Positions 47,154 to 59,684 of a DNA stretch of 64,000 nucleotides are shown here, piece by piece (within the stretch, counting starts at the first letter, position 1; the number at the start of each line of letters is the position of its first letter). Under the pieces are notes generated by a model. That model was not told where the DNA came from and did not search any database. It was given only the letters and a program-made list of their open reading frames with translations. Origin of the DNA: Dendrocalamus latiflorus (lineage: Eukaryota > Streptophyta > Magnoliopsida > Poales > Poaceae). Location: contig CM029617.1 of NCBI GenBank assembly GCA_017311315.1, forward strand, positions 1,096,681 to 1,160,680. The letters run 5' to 3'. A program made the position numbers and the translations under genes.

Positions 47154-48771
47154 CTTCAACTTCCAAGTCATCCTCGTCACAAGCAGTCATCTCCGTGCAT
47201 CTTCAGTTCTCGGTTTGTACTGTGCTAGTGCTAGTGTTGCTTGTGCTGGAAGCCTGGAAACCAAGAGCGACTGCTCTCTGCTGCTGATGTCCTTTCCTGT
47301 CCATGTAACCTTCTGAAAACTGAAAGCGCTAGCAAAGTTTGTTTGATTTGGTTATGGACTAGTGATGTTGGTTAATTAAGTGTGTAGTAGTGTCTTGACC
47401 TGGGGACAGTCATTTGCTCTGATGCAGAATACGTACGCGTGATTGATTGCAGTTGTACTGGGCGTCATTTATAAAAGCCAGACAAACTAACAAAGCGGGG
47501 GCATGTTGACGATCCTGCGAGCTAATACAGAACTTGTACGAGTTGTCCAGGAGGTCAACTCCTGGCTTCATAAGTTCGTATATTGAAACCGAACAGTACA
47601 GAAAACCGGTCTGATGGCTGTACATGGTCAAGTCTGACCGCCGGAAGCTAAACCATAAACTAAGGTGATATTCAGTTAGACTAAATTTTTATGGTTTATA
47701 ACTGAATTTTTAATGTACTTGACTGAAATTATACTATAGTTGATGGTGCCTTATTTGCCATAATTAAATTTAAAAAATTTAAAAATAGAAAAAGGGTTAG
47801 CCAAGTACGTACAATGCAAACGAATACAGGAAAAAAATCAGAAAAAAGCTCAAAAAATCCGAAAAACTAAAAAAAGATGAAATTTAGAAATAATAAAAAA
47901 ATAAGCTAAAACTCAGAAATCCAAACTCAAACGGATGGTTTCTAAAACTCCAAATCCATCACAAATATTGGTAGACCTTGTCGCACAGTCGATCCATTGA
48001 CTGGCTAGCTTGATGATGAGGTTCGTCCGACAAAGCTGCAGTGGGGTGAGTGAGATGGAGAGGAGTGGGTTCAGGTACGTAACCAATGGTGGGGCGTGGC
48101 TAGCAGGGGTCGTGCGCTTGGTCGCTTCGCCTTCCCTTCCCTTCCCTTCCCTTGTTTTTTCGCGGTGGGTGCTCCCTATCTCGCTTTCTCTCTTCTCGGG
48201 CCCCGCATGATTGGATGCGATGTACGCGTGAGAATCTCCGGAATTACCGAGAAAATCCCGGCCCATGCGCCTCCAGTTCTTCCCCGCGACCCACAATCCG
48301 CCCTCGATTTTAGTCGGGTTGGGTGGAACCATTAGGGTTTCTTCGCCGGCGGTCTCCGCTTGCTGGTACTCGCCGTTCTTGAATCGCTCGATTCCTGTTG
48401 TCTTAATGTTGTTCTTGTGTTCAAGATTGGATTTTGGCGCTGCCTGTTAGCGCTAAATCTCATCTCTTGCCTTCCCTGTACACAATTCCCAAGAAATAGG
48501 GTAGCTGTGCGGGATTTCTTCATGCCCTGTCGTACTCTTATTAAATCGCCATTAGGAGATTGCGGTAGTAGGGTTTTGCTGCTTTGTGTGTTGTGTTTGT
48601 ACTTGTGTTGGTCATAAAGAACTGTTTTTTAGTATTTAGGTTTAAGGAGGATATGCTATCAAGATGCTCTTGTAGGTTATGTATTTACTTCACCGAACTG
48701 CAGCTGAATTTTAGCATTGAAGCATCTGATGCTTTCGTTACCAGGTGTGTTCTTCATTGCTGGTTGCAACT
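47154..48771. other. Intergenic and bZIP leader
   Basis: After the ERD7-like stop comes about 500 bp without features, then the MITE-like copy B. 48.13-48.35 kb has a CCCTT repeat and a GC-rich, CpG-containing stretch like a promoter or leader. A TACCAG acceptor at about 48740-48744, just before the bZIP start codon, suggests a 5'-UTR intron with its donor perhaps near 48.37 kb. Confidence 0.45.
47675..47934. mobile_element. A/T-rich MITE-like element, copy B
   Basis: Same family and orientation as 29641-29884. The sequence is clearly alignable with scattered differences and small indels. Non-coding. Confidence 0.75.
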
Positions 48772-49584
48772 ATGGATGATGGGGACCTTGATTTCTCAAA
48801 CCCGAATGCCTTCCTGTGCCCGGCCACTGGCACGGATCCCCCCGGCAGCTGCTCCATGGATAGCTACTTCGATGACATCTTGAAAGAGACAGAGCACCAG
48901 GCGTGTACTCACACCCACACCTGCAACCCGCCTGTTGATGATCTTTCCCACACCCACACCTGCGTCCATGTCCACACCAAGATCGTCTCGGCCCCGTCAG
49001 ATACCGCTGAGACTTCTGAGTCCCCTGGTCCGGCCGAGAACAGTGCCTCCAAGAAGCGTCCTTCTGGTAATCGGGCAGCTGTGAGGAAGTATCGGGAAAA
49101 GAAGAAAGCTCACACAGCGTCGTTGGAGGAAGAGGTGGTTCATTTGAGGGCTTCAAACCAGCAGCTTGTGAAGAAGCTTCAGAATCATGCAGCACTTGAG
49201 GCAGAGGTAGGCAGGCTTCGCTGCCTGCTTGTTGATATTAGAGGGAGAATTGAAGGGGAAATTGGTGCTTTCCCTTATCAGAGGCCAGTGAAGAATATTG
49301 ATTTGGTTTCTAGTATTGACCAGGGAAGTTATCTTGGTGGTGCCCAGGTTATGAATTCCTGTGAATTCAGGTGCAATGATCAGATGTATTGCAGTCCAGG
49401 AATGCAGGTGATAACAATGGGTGAGGATGGTTCTATGAGCGGTCAGGTATTGGGGCAAGGTGCCTGTGATGTTGCGAATATCCAATGCATGGGGAGTGCA
49501 AAATCTGGACCCACAAAGCTCCCAGGCTGTGGGGGTATGGGTACGATGCCCGCTGGCTGTTTGCCAAATGTTGAAAAAAAGTGA
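48772..49584 (+). CDS. bZIP48: Group-F bZIP zinc-deficiency transcription factor
   Basis: 270 aa in one coding exon. Group-F bZIPs (Arabidopsis bZIP19/23, rice OsbZIP48-50) are nuclear factors that sense zinc and switch on ZIP transporters and nicotianamine synthase when zinc is low. A Cys/His-rich zinc-sensor motif lies in two parts: ACTHTHTC (44-51) and SHTHTCVHVH (59-68). The basic region is 94-117 with the DNA-contacting N100..R108 pair (NRAAVRKYR). A heptad-repeat zipper follows from about 118 (SLEEEVVHLR..LRCLL). The C-terminal half is Cys/Gly/Met-rich. The start at 48772 (MDDGDLDF) matches the family; an in-frame ATG at 48745 is probably intronic or leader. The OsbZIP48 label is by recalled synteny and likeness, so the symbol is provisional. 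Confidence 0.92.
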   Translation: MDDGDLDFSNPNAFLCPATGTDPPGSCSMDSYFDDILKETEHQACTHTHTCNPPVDDLSHTHTCVHVHTKIVSAPSDTAETSESPGPAENSASKKRPSGNRAAVRKYREKKKAHTASLEEEVVHLRASNQQLVKKLQNHAALEAEVGRLRCLLVDIRGRIEGEIGAFPYQRPVKNIDLVSSIDQGSYLGGAQVMNSCEFRCNDQMYCSPGMQVITMGEDGSMSGQVLGQGACDVANIQCMGSAKSGPTKLPGCGGMGTMPAGCLPNVEKK

Positions 49585-51550
49585 AGGTTAATTATGTTCC
49601 TCTTTTGCTATTCTTTATAAGTCTTTTTCTAGCAAGGCTAGCTAAAACATTAATCCGCCAGTTACTTCTTTTTTGCCTTTCAGTTTGTTAAAATTCTATA
49701 CAGGTATGTAAACCCATGAGGGTAAAGGGCAGAACCTTGTGTTGTCTTTAGCCTTCTGATAAGAGCATAACTCAATTTGTGTGCTATTGAACCATTATTC
49801 TGCACTGCATTTGATTTGCTGCAGTCTGGTTAGATATATTTTGATATAGTGAATTGGCATCTGGTTTTGACAAAAGATGAGATTTCCCCCCTTGCATTGT
49901 CCACTCATACCTGTAGTACTAATGCCTAATGGTATGTTCTTGGCTGGATGTCTACTACGCACCATAGACCTGATTGATACTATAAATTTAAGTAACTGCT
50001 ATCTATGGAACACATAACATTCTTTTGGACGAAAAATAACGTGGGTTTATTAGAAAGCAATCAGCGATGTGATACATGTGCAGTTCTGCTTGGTTGAACT
50101 TATCAGTTCTCACAAACTTATATGGGATAGAAAATAATTGTCAGTTTCCTGCATCCTTAAAATCATAGTCATCTTTGGTGAGTCAAGTGATACTATAACT
50201 ACACTGACCTAGCTGTTTCATACAACATCTGCAATTCTGCATTTGTTTGTGTTTATAAATCCAGCACCAGTGGTTGCCTCGCTTGTTTCATCATGTTTTA
50301 GCTTGCTAGAAATGTTTCCTGCTACAGCAGTAATACTGTCACATAAACATTCCAGCTTCCACCCGTGCACTGTGTTCAATGCAGAGCATGTTTCAAAAAA
50401 TGATAATTAGGACAGTCACAGTACATCATCTACAATGTCCCGTTGTACGTATGATTCAAGGATTTTGGTCATGGTAGTACCAAAAGGAAGCAGTCGTTCA
50501 TGCAGCAGCACCTCGAAATTATGTCATTATGAGTAGCTCTTTCTTCATAGGGGGGGTGATATTAGCATCACTAACCTTTTGATTATATAATAATCCGTTT
50601 CTTTGGGTCGGTCATTTTAACGAAGAGCTAGTAGTAATTGTCACTAGAAACTTTGTTCATTTATGAAGGCAGTGCTTTTTCGTAGTGGCACAATGCCACA
50701 ATGTGTGTTTTATAATGTACCAGCCTGTCCCTAGCATCGATTCACTTAGGTTAGGGCCCATTTGGATCATAAGAATTTTTCCAGATCCTGCTGATTCTGA
50801 ACAGTACCTGTGAAATTCCTGCGTTCCATACGGGCCCTTAATGTTGTTTAGGATGGTCTAGTTATGAACACTGATGCGTGGCTCTCGGTCATTTTAACAT
50901 CTGATGCTCTGCTTGGTAATAGTATGTAATAACACCATGTACTGGAGTTGTGCCTCTGTAATTTGTTACTGATTTTAATTTTTATTCATCTCTACTCTCT
51001 AGTCATGAAACTGAAGTCAAGGAGAAGAATGAGCTAATATCTCAGCAAATAATGCTATGTTCTTGCAATAGTCCTTAGGTGTATCCACTATTTGCTATGC
51101 GCTTTAGTATGTGGTTTCTATGCAGTTAATTTACAAAGCAAACCTGTTGTGGCAATTTATACCTTGTTTTCTTTTCTGCTTTTGAAATCTTCTTAAAGTC
51201 GGTACTGATGTTTGGTTCGGGACTCAAGAGTCAAGAGTTAACACATATGCTACTGTTCCTTTTCAGGACTGCTGCGCTGCTTATCTTCTCCTTGCCAGAG
51301 ACTACTGGTTTCCGCATCCAAGGAGCACTGTATAAATTGCTAGCTTGTATCTGTAGGGCCGTGTTCGGTTTGAACTGTCGTTTGTGTGATTCTGTCGCAG
51401 ATGATGCTTCTATGGTACCTGAGGCGCTTCAAGTTTGTTAGCTCTAAAGCTATCAGGGCATCCTCCTATATTTTGCTTAGTTTCCTTTTTCAGTTATGTT
51501 AATGGAGTTAAACAGCCTTGCTCCTAGTCCTAGATGCTCTCTGATAAAGA
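49585..51550. other. bZIP 3' region and intergenic DNA
   Basis: A/T-rich 3'-UTR-like sequence. A 3'-UTR intron or alternative 3' exon cannot be excluded. No coding frame supported, no transposon ends identified. Confidence 0.4.
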
Positions 51551-51554
51551 GTGG

Positions 51555-52490
51555 AAATGGACCGGATTTGAAGAGATTATGATTTGTGTAAAAATTCAGC
51601 ATCCATGTTTTATGCCATGATACATATTCAGTTTTGGCTAAATGAAGACTTAGCATGTCCTCCTCAGGGAAAAAGGACAAGACTCGGGATGATAATAGGG
51701 AAGGCAGGGCGTTTCCTCATCGTTGAATTGGAGGTCCCCGGTTGGGCCAATGCCTAAACTGACATTCGAGGTTACACCGGAGCCTAGTTACCCATCATGG
51801 AATGATTATGTGTGCTTCTAAAGACCAAAATGGAGCCCAGTTAACCATCATAGAATGGTTCCATGCACTTATAAAATTGAAGAATTTCCCGAGCAAAATG
51901 ATGATGATCATGGATAAAAATAAGGTGAACGCAAGGCATTTACTCACCGCTGAACTGAGGGTCCTCGGTTGGCCTGGCGCCTGAATTGAGTGCCGAGGCC
52001 ACATTGGATCCCAGCGAACCATCATAGAATGGTTTCATGCGCTTATAAAAACAAAGACTTAGCATCTTCTCCTCATGTGAAATGACGATGATCTGGGAGA
52101 AAAATGAGGCAAACAAAAGGCGCTTACTCACCGCTGAACCGAAGGATTCCTTGAGGTCCTTCAACTTGGAGTCCTTGCCTTAGCTTCAAGTCGTCGTTTA
52201 TGCTGTCGCCACCACTGCCCTATTTTGCCATCTTGCCTCTGTCGACCCTAGGTCCCTAGTTCTATTCCAAGTTCCAGTACCTGTTGCCTCTCTCTCCCAC
52301 CCTGAGCTTGTCTCTAGCCTGAGTTGCCCCCACTGCTCAACGCTGTCATGCCACCGTCTGTTGGAACCTCAATCACAAAACCAAGAAAAACCCATAAAAT
52401 CTCCAAATATCGACAAAATATATTTCAAAACAATTCAAGGGCTACACATTTCCTAAGTTCATATTTTCAGGATGTTACAGGATGGATGGA
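51555..52490. repeat. Degenerate tandem repeat with an HSP90 exon fragment
   Basis: About three copies of a unit of roughly 200 bp. Copies share CCATCATAGAATGGTT.CATGC, CTTATAAAA, AAGACTTAGCAT and TACTCACCGCTGAAC words (about 51.64, 51.84 and 52.02 kb). The third copy is joined at 52141-52179 to 39 bp identical to coding sequence of the HSP90 gene 2.3 kb away (54494-54532), same orientation. The block then runs into an A/T-rich tail ending TTTTCAGGATGTTACA (about 52.48 kb), the same terminus as at 5.64 kb, suggesting an LTR-type element. Confidence 0.7.
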
Positions 52491-53882
52491 TGGGCCCTTA
52501 CTTGAAAAGCTTTGACTCGGTATGAATGGATGGAATCCATGTTTGATAGGTTATGATAGAGGGCTTTCACTTGCTTATATTTGTTCACTTACTTATTATG
52601 CTTATATTTTATCACTGTCAAATGATCTTACAAATTGCATGTTGTAACTTACTATATCTATTGTAAAAGAAAGCTCGCCTTGTGCAAAATAAACTAGCTA
52701 GGACAACCACCTTTGCTTTAGCTTGCATACTATATAAACTTTGTATTAAAGTCTTATGGAGTATAATTTTGTACTCACAATTACTTTTATGCTACAGGAT
52801 TTGACGACGATGACATTAATTACTAGGTGTTAACCCAAGTCGGTTGCCTGTGGGCTAAGGCAAATTCACTTGGGCTCATTATCCTTTATTTACCGTTTAA
52901 TATTTATGTAGCAAGTACCCCTTTATGTTAACATTTGATCGGTCGGCCCCCTTTTGTGTAAAATTCGGTCTTATAGACCAAGGTATGATTGCTTAATATT
53001 ATGTACTAGCTACTGATTATGGAACCACCATAGTATACACATAAGATTTGGGAATAATTTTTCGAGTCTAACAACATAGCGGTGAAGCAAAGCAGGAAAC
53101 AAGCACAATCAAGGCTAAAGGGGGCACTAGCAATGCTAATAGGCTGTCTCGGGGACCTATGGTCACCAGAGTCGCTCAATGGCGAAAAAACACGACGGTG
53201 GTGGCACCGCCAATGGTGACGACCACGAAATGAGGCCTAATCCTTCAAATTGAAGGTGCATTTATGCTCTACGCATTAACACGATGCTACTGGTGCTGCC
53301 GATGCTCAAGTTGGCATGGTGTATCGCTCTTCCCATAGCGGCCTACGGTGGTGCGGTGAGGTCCAACAAGGTGGCCGCGCTACGGTCAAACAAACATGCC
53401 ATTGGCGCTAGCCCAGGGCTGGTGTGCCCAGGTAGGTTTTACTCTAGTAAATCCATCCATAATTTCCAAATTTTGATTTTCAATGTTTTGACTTGATTTT
53501 CCAGCTTTTTCTGCAAAACACGTGAAATGACGAAACAATTTTATCGCTCAGGGTTAGTTACCAGTGTCACAATTATGTATATTTTATCAAATATAAGCGT
53601 GTGTAAAATATGCATAAAATGAACACAACATCTGCTCAAAACGTCACATTTCTAACTGATAAAGTTTCTTTGCAGAAATTAGGCAACCGCTAATTTGAAC
53701 TAAAGAGTATCGAACTAAGTACATGGCAGAATCCCGTATCATGATGCATTTTCGCATGGAAAAATGGACGTCCTTCAAAACCATCACATTTCTAACACGA
53801 GACAGTTTCTCTTTTTTTTCACCTAAAAGGAGCTAAATTTAACAACGGTTGGCGATCGAGGTGACCAACTTAAGAGAGATCA
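52491..53882. other. Intergenic and HSP90 3' region
   Basis: No supported gene. Short frames near 53.3 kb lack similarity. The 3' UTR of the minus-strand HSP90 gene should occupy the right-hand few hundred bases. Confidence 0.4.
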
Positions 53883-56800
53883 CTACAGCTCATCCTTGTC
53901 ATACTGCGACGATGGCTCGGACTCCTCCTTGCTGGATTCCTTCTCTTCAACCTCAGGCTCGTCTGCCTCCTCTTCCTCTTCTACGGTCGCGTCGGGGCTC
54001 ATGTCCAGGCTCTTCTGCACCGACTTGTAGATGCTGGAGGCGAAGTCCTTGGGATCAGGGAGGTTGAAACCGCTCTCCATGAGAGCGGTCTGGTACACGA
54101 GCCTCGCCGTCTGCTTCAAGCCCTCGGTCTGCATCAAGGAACGCATTAGCGTCGTCGTCATTTGCGAGTCTTTGGAAGCAAAGATATGTAATAACTCGAG
54201 ATTATGTTTTGTCGATCTGGCATCATTACCTCGCTATCCTGGGCGACCTTGTCGCGGAGCTCCTTGATGATGGGATGCCTGGGGTTGATCTCAAGGACCC
54301 TCTTGCCGCTCATATACGCCTGCTTGCTGGCATCTGAAAGGGTTTGCGCCTGCATGATCTTCTCCATGTTAGCGCTCCAGCCGTACTTGGATGTCACCAC
54401 CACGCAGGGAGTGTCGTGCAGCCGGTTGCTGATCTTCACTGAGTCGACGTTCTCACTCTCAAGAGCCTTCTTCCACCAGTCGGTCAGCTCCTTGAAGGAT
54501 TCCTTGAGGTCCTTCAACTTGGAGTCCTTGCCAAGTTTGAGACCCTCCTTGGACACGTTCTGGAACTTCTTGTCCTCGTAGTCCATGAGGTATTGCATCA
54601 AGTACTCATCAACTGGGTCAGTGAAGAATATAACCTGCAAAACAAATTGAGCACAGTGTTACCTCACAGGTTGTACCCAGATTTCAGTGTCCTATTAGAA
54701 AAGGCTAAAAGGGAGCAAAGCATATGGTGCAGTATCCAGACGCTGACTATTTTGATGTTATCCTTCCTCCTATTATTTGTTTGGTGTAAAAGCTGAGAGG
54801 CGCATCAAGGTTTTTCCGCGACTTAGGATGTCTGACAACATTAGAGTTGACATGTGCAATTAAATAATGCAGGATGGCAGGCTGGCTTCGAATCAGAACT
54901 TCAGAATGTAAAAAACTAACAGGAACCCTTAGAACACATAGTGCTATTGAACTTGACTGTACGAGACAAAAAAGTAGAGGCAACACAATAACTACCTCAT
55001 AGTTCTTCTTGGTTAGCCTCTCAAGGAAGGGAGATTTCTCTAGCTGTTCCTTGCTGCTTCCTGTAATGTAAAAGATGTCCTTTTGCCCTGACTTCATCCT
55101 TGAAATGTACTCATCAAGAGAGGCAAGTTTGCCTTCCGACTTGGTACTGAAACATATACAAGATCAGTTTCCTTTTCCCCAGTACATAAAACTACAGTTA
55201 CAATTAATGGAAGGCAGTATACAAGACAAACCTTTCAAATCTCAGAAGCTTTGCAAGACGGTTCCTGTTAGTTGCATCTTCGATGATTCCCAGCTTGATT
55301 GATTTGCCAAACTCATTCCAGAATTTAGCATACTGGCCCTTTTTCTCCTCCATTGCACTTTCTTCTTTATCTGTTTACAAAAGATGATTTATGAGGACTA
55401 TCATCATAAATATAGAGTATGTACTTGACATTGACAGCAAACCCGGTTACCTGTCTTTTCTTTGTTGCTGTACTCATCAGGATCTTCCTCAGCAAGTTTC
55501 CTAATCATGTCCAGAGCTTTGCGGATTAGTTTCTTCTTGATGGTCTTCAAACTGCTATGTTGTTGAAGCATTTCTCGTGATACATTGAGAGGCAGTGTGT
55601 CTGAGTCAACAATACCCTAGAGAGAATAGCGTGTTAAGTTTAGTCTGCACAAGTCAATGAATGGAATAGTATGCCATTCATGAAATAGTAATCCAGTACC
55701 TTCAAAAAGCTGAGATACTTTGGAAGAAGATCATCAAATTCATCAGAGATGAAAACTCTTCTAACATACAACTTGAGGTTTGACTTGTTAGAGTTGTAGT
55801 AACTCTCATAGAGATCATGTGGAGCCTTTGGGGGAACAAAGAGCAAAGCTTTAAACTCAACATCTCCCTCAGCAGTGAAGTGGCTCCAAGCCATAGGCTT
55901 GTCATCACCGAAGTCCTACCAAAAAAATGTGAAGTTAGGCAAGGTTTCTTACTTTCTTCTACAAAGCATACATAAAGCTTTCTTTCAAAAAGGTTTTTCT
56001 CTTATAAATTCACACTATATTCTGTACCTTGGCCAGTGAGTGGTAAAACTTTGAGTATTCTTCTTCAGTAACCTCCTTGGGGTTACGGAGCCATACAGCC
56101 TTCATATCATTCAGAAGCTCCCATTCAGTAGTAGTTTCCTTTACTGTCTTCGTCTTGGGCTTTTTCTCTTCACTCTCTTCTGTTTCTTCTTCATCTGTAG
56201 TCTCTGTGGCTATAAAGAAATACATGATGTGTTAGTGCTCTCGTGCACGTGTACCATCTAAGAAAAATGAATAACATTGATCCAAAACTTACGTGATCCC
56301 TCTTCTTCACTTAATTCCTCCTCATCGGCTGGCACCTCAACATCAACCTCCTTGGTTGCCCACAAGTAAATGGGGAAATTAATGAATTCAGAGTACTTCT
56401 TCACCAAATCCTGCAAAACAAGCACACATGTTAAACAAATGATAACATGAAAAATGCTCAAAATAACAGATGTGTTTCGTTGTATAATGTCTCCAGTGCA
56501 GCTATTAGATGGAAACGACTATGATATGTAAGATTACAAGAGACTTCAAATATTGCCACTTGCGCTTGCACAATGCCATAAAATTATTCAGTGAAAACTG
56601 ATGAATGCACTCAATGGAAATGATTAAATGAATTTTTCTGATCAAGGACAGTTGCACAACAATTTGCTCTTATTGTGAAGATAAAACATATTTACCAGTA
56701 TGAAACTATGGATTTAGAGAAGGTAAGTTTGAACTTCCTAGTTAGTACTGTCAGCAATTATTTCATGGCTAGTGAAAAGGCAGCTTCAGTTTCCTGTTTT

Positions 56801-59506
56801 CAAGGGCTGATGGACCTAAATGTTCAACTCAAAGGCAGAAGTCTTTCAAATTCATTTGAAGTCACAAAATACAGATGTGAGAGACTTGATACTTGAGAAT
56901 AGCATATCATCACTAGCATAACCATGCAATTTGTGCCTAATAAGAACTGCAGGACAAAGAAGAAGCAAACCAGAAGGCAGACGCCAAGTACTAGTATCTA
57001 GTTGAAGCTTGCAAAGCAGTGCTACATCCACATTCTTAGGTGCCAAGCACGTACAACAAATAGGATCTTGAATCCTTCATCTCACAATCAGAAACATCAT
57101 TCTCTATACTACTTAAGGTGACTGTTTGATTCAGACTATGCTGCTGGACTTCAAGTTGGAATACAGATACCAGCTACACTAACTCTGTGCACATTGCATA
57201 TTTGATGTTGCAGCAAGAAACCAATTAACTGTAATAAAAGACATGCTAATATGGTGATACCTTTAGCTTATCTTCTTCCAAGTACTCTTTGGCCTCATCT
57301 CGGAGATGAAGTCTTATCTCAGTTCCACGGCCCAGCGGTTCATTCCAAGAATCCTCGGAGATAGCAAATGATCCATCAGCTTTGGACTCCCACACATATC
57401 TATCAGAGAAAAGTACAATGCCACAACAACATGAAGCAAATTGCAAAAAGAAGGCAAGGGATGAACCAAAAAGACAATGCATCACCGCTGCATTAGAGAC
57501 AGGGGCAACAATGTCTTACTGTTTGTCATCATTATGCTTGCTGATCACTTCAACATAGTCAGCGACCAAGTATACTGAGTAGAACCCAACACCAAATTGC
57601 CCAATCAGATTGAGGTCACCTCCAGACTGCATCTTTTCAACAAAAGCTGCAGACGTTGCAATCAATTGAAGTTAGAGCTCATTCCAAGGATTAACTTATA
57701 CATTAGATGGTACTTGGCGCAAAATTTTCTTTATCAACAAAAGCTGCAGACGTTGCAATCAATTAAAGTTAGACCTCATTCCAAGGATTAACTTATACAT
57801 TAGATGGTACTTGGCGCAAAATTTTCTTTATCAACAATAGATAATGCTGAGTTTGTGCTACAGACTGGTATCCCCAGTCTGTAAGAATCTTCGCTTTCAA
57901 TTAAAGCCAGGCCAGAAATGGTCTGTGGTCTAATATCTTGGGGCTGGAGCAACAATCAGTAGGAAAGAGTGGTACCTGAAGTCCCAGATTTCGCAATGGT
58001 TCCAAGGTTCTTAATCAGATCTTCCTTGGTCATACCAATACCCCTATCCCGAATGGAAAGGATCTTCTTCTCCTTATCCAACTTAATCTGCATGCACACA
58101 CACCAGATACCTTAAAGTTCATTTCTAAAGCAAGACATGGCAATCAAAAAAGGATCTCATCTTTGCAGTTTACTGTACCTGGATTTCAAGCTTAGCAGTG
58201 TCACCTTCACCCAGAACCTCCTTATCGGTGAGGGAAAGGAACCTAATCTTATCCAAAGCCTACAAACACAAAACGTGCCACCCATTATGCCTTAATTTCT
58301 AGCACCGACAATGCAACCTAAACACAGGGGGTCAATGCAACACATACATCAGATGCATTGGATATGAGCTCCCTCAGGAAGATGTCCTTGTTGCTGTAGA
58401 GTGAGTTGATGATGATATCCATGAGTCTGGACACCTCAGCCTGGAACTCAAACTTCTCCGCCGAGCTCCTGAGGGTCTTCCTCGAGATCGACTCGGCCTC
58501 CCTGCACAAATCAAAATCACATTGTTCATAGAGATACCAACAACATGACAAGGTGGAAACGGTCAGCATTGATCAGAAGATCATGCGCACCTCTGGGCAA
58601 CCTCAGAGTCGGTGGACAAGCCATGGGGAACGGCACCAAGCTTCTCCTCCACCTTGGGCAGGTCAGCTGTGTCATCGCTGCTCTCCTCGGCATTCACTTG
58701 GAGCTTCTTAGCTGCAGTACAGGAAGGGTCAGAACCCACCGAATAGTTCGAAATAGCTGTAGATTTACGGTAGAAAAGTAGATGTGGATTCCTTAAAATT
58801 CACTACGAACAGTGCGTAAAGCGCTAGATCAGTAACAACCGGCATTAGATTTACTCTAAACAAGCACTATACTGGTAGGGATGGATTAACTTACAACAGG
58901 ACTAAACCCTATTAAAACCCCGGATATAATTAGCCGCGTAATTTGCCGAAAAAAGTATGGAGCGCAATAACAGATGACGGATCTAAGAAGGAAGAAAGCT
59001 AGTGATCTCGATCTCTAAATAAACCCTGCCATACATCAGATCGAAGTGGCCGCGAACCCACCTCGCGATAAAGCTAAAATCTTAAACGCGAGATCCAGAA
59101 GGAAAATTGGACCAAAATTACCAGCAGAGATCGCACCTAGTAGTACTCACATCTATACCAACGGATCAAATAACTAGAAGCAATTTTTTTTAAAAAAAAA
59201 ACCAGCAATTCATCGCATCACGCGCCTATTGGAAGGAGTGACACCAAAAATTACCCAAAACAATCACAGCGTGAAGTGAAACGAAGGGCTAATAAGCTAT
59301 CGAGTGAGATCGAATCTACTAGTAGTCTCTAAAAAACCAACGGATCACCAAACTAGCACCTAAATTTGCTGAACTCCCGCAAAATCCACCAAAACAACCG
59401 CGAAAAATCAGGAGAAGGATTCCGGGGACAGAGAGATGCCTGGATCGGGGAGGGTGGTGAGGAGGAAGAGGAGGAGGAGCGCGGAGGAGAGCGCCCACTT
59501 GCGCAT
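53883..59506 (-). CDS. HSP90-7: Endoplasmin/GRP94, ER-resident HSP90
   Basis: ATP-driven chaperone of the ER lumen; in Arabidopsis (SHEPHERD/HSP90.7) it is needed to fold CLAVATA-pathway proteins. Fifteen exons give 807 aa: 59506-59440, 58711-58591, 58501-58348, 58259-58179, 58087-57976, 57646-57520, 57399-57261, 56410-56293, 56209-56028, 55915-55700, 55616-55451, 55370-55232, 55146-54996, 54634-54230, 54128-53883. All phases agree. Signal peptide (MRKWALSSALLLLFLL), HSP90 ATPase domain (FLRELISNASD with N111-D114; GIGMTKEDL), acidic linker (EEETEESEEKKPKTK), middle domain (YVRRVFISDEFDDLLPKYL) and C-terminal KDEL. Intron 1 has a GC donor (CCAG|GCATCT); the others read GT..AG. No stop or frameshift seen. 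The family is certain; the symbol is the Arabidopsis-style name. Confidence 0.96.
57637..57830. repeat. 97-bp tandem duplication spanning an HSP90 splice acceptor
   Basis: 57637-57733 and 57734-57830 differ at about two bases. The unit contains the 3' splice site of exon 6 and its first bases (CTGCAG|CTTTTG on the minus strand). The copy transcribed first (57734-57830) carries an intact-looking duplicate acceptor. Its use would add 97 nt and shift the frame. Confidence 0.92.
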
Positions 59507-59647
59507 GGTGCTCCGCTTCACTCTGCGAAACTGGTGTGGTGTGGTGTGGTGTGGTGAGTTCGTCGTCGCGTTCGTTCTAACTCAAGTCGGAATTAAATGG
59601 CTCCCACGCGGAGACCCGATCGCCCGGTCTACGCGGGAGCGATCGCT

Positions 59648-59655
59648 CCACGTGG
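59648..59655. promoter_or_regulatory. CCACGTGG G-box, HSP90 promoter
   Basis: Palindromic ACGT-core box 142 bp upstream of the HSP90 start codon. A second identical box lies at 59685-59692. Bound by bZIP/bHLH factors in plants; ACGT boxes of this type mediate ER-stress induction. Confidence 0.6.
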
Positions 59656-59684
59656 ACAAACGGACGGCGCCGATCGGAGTCCCT

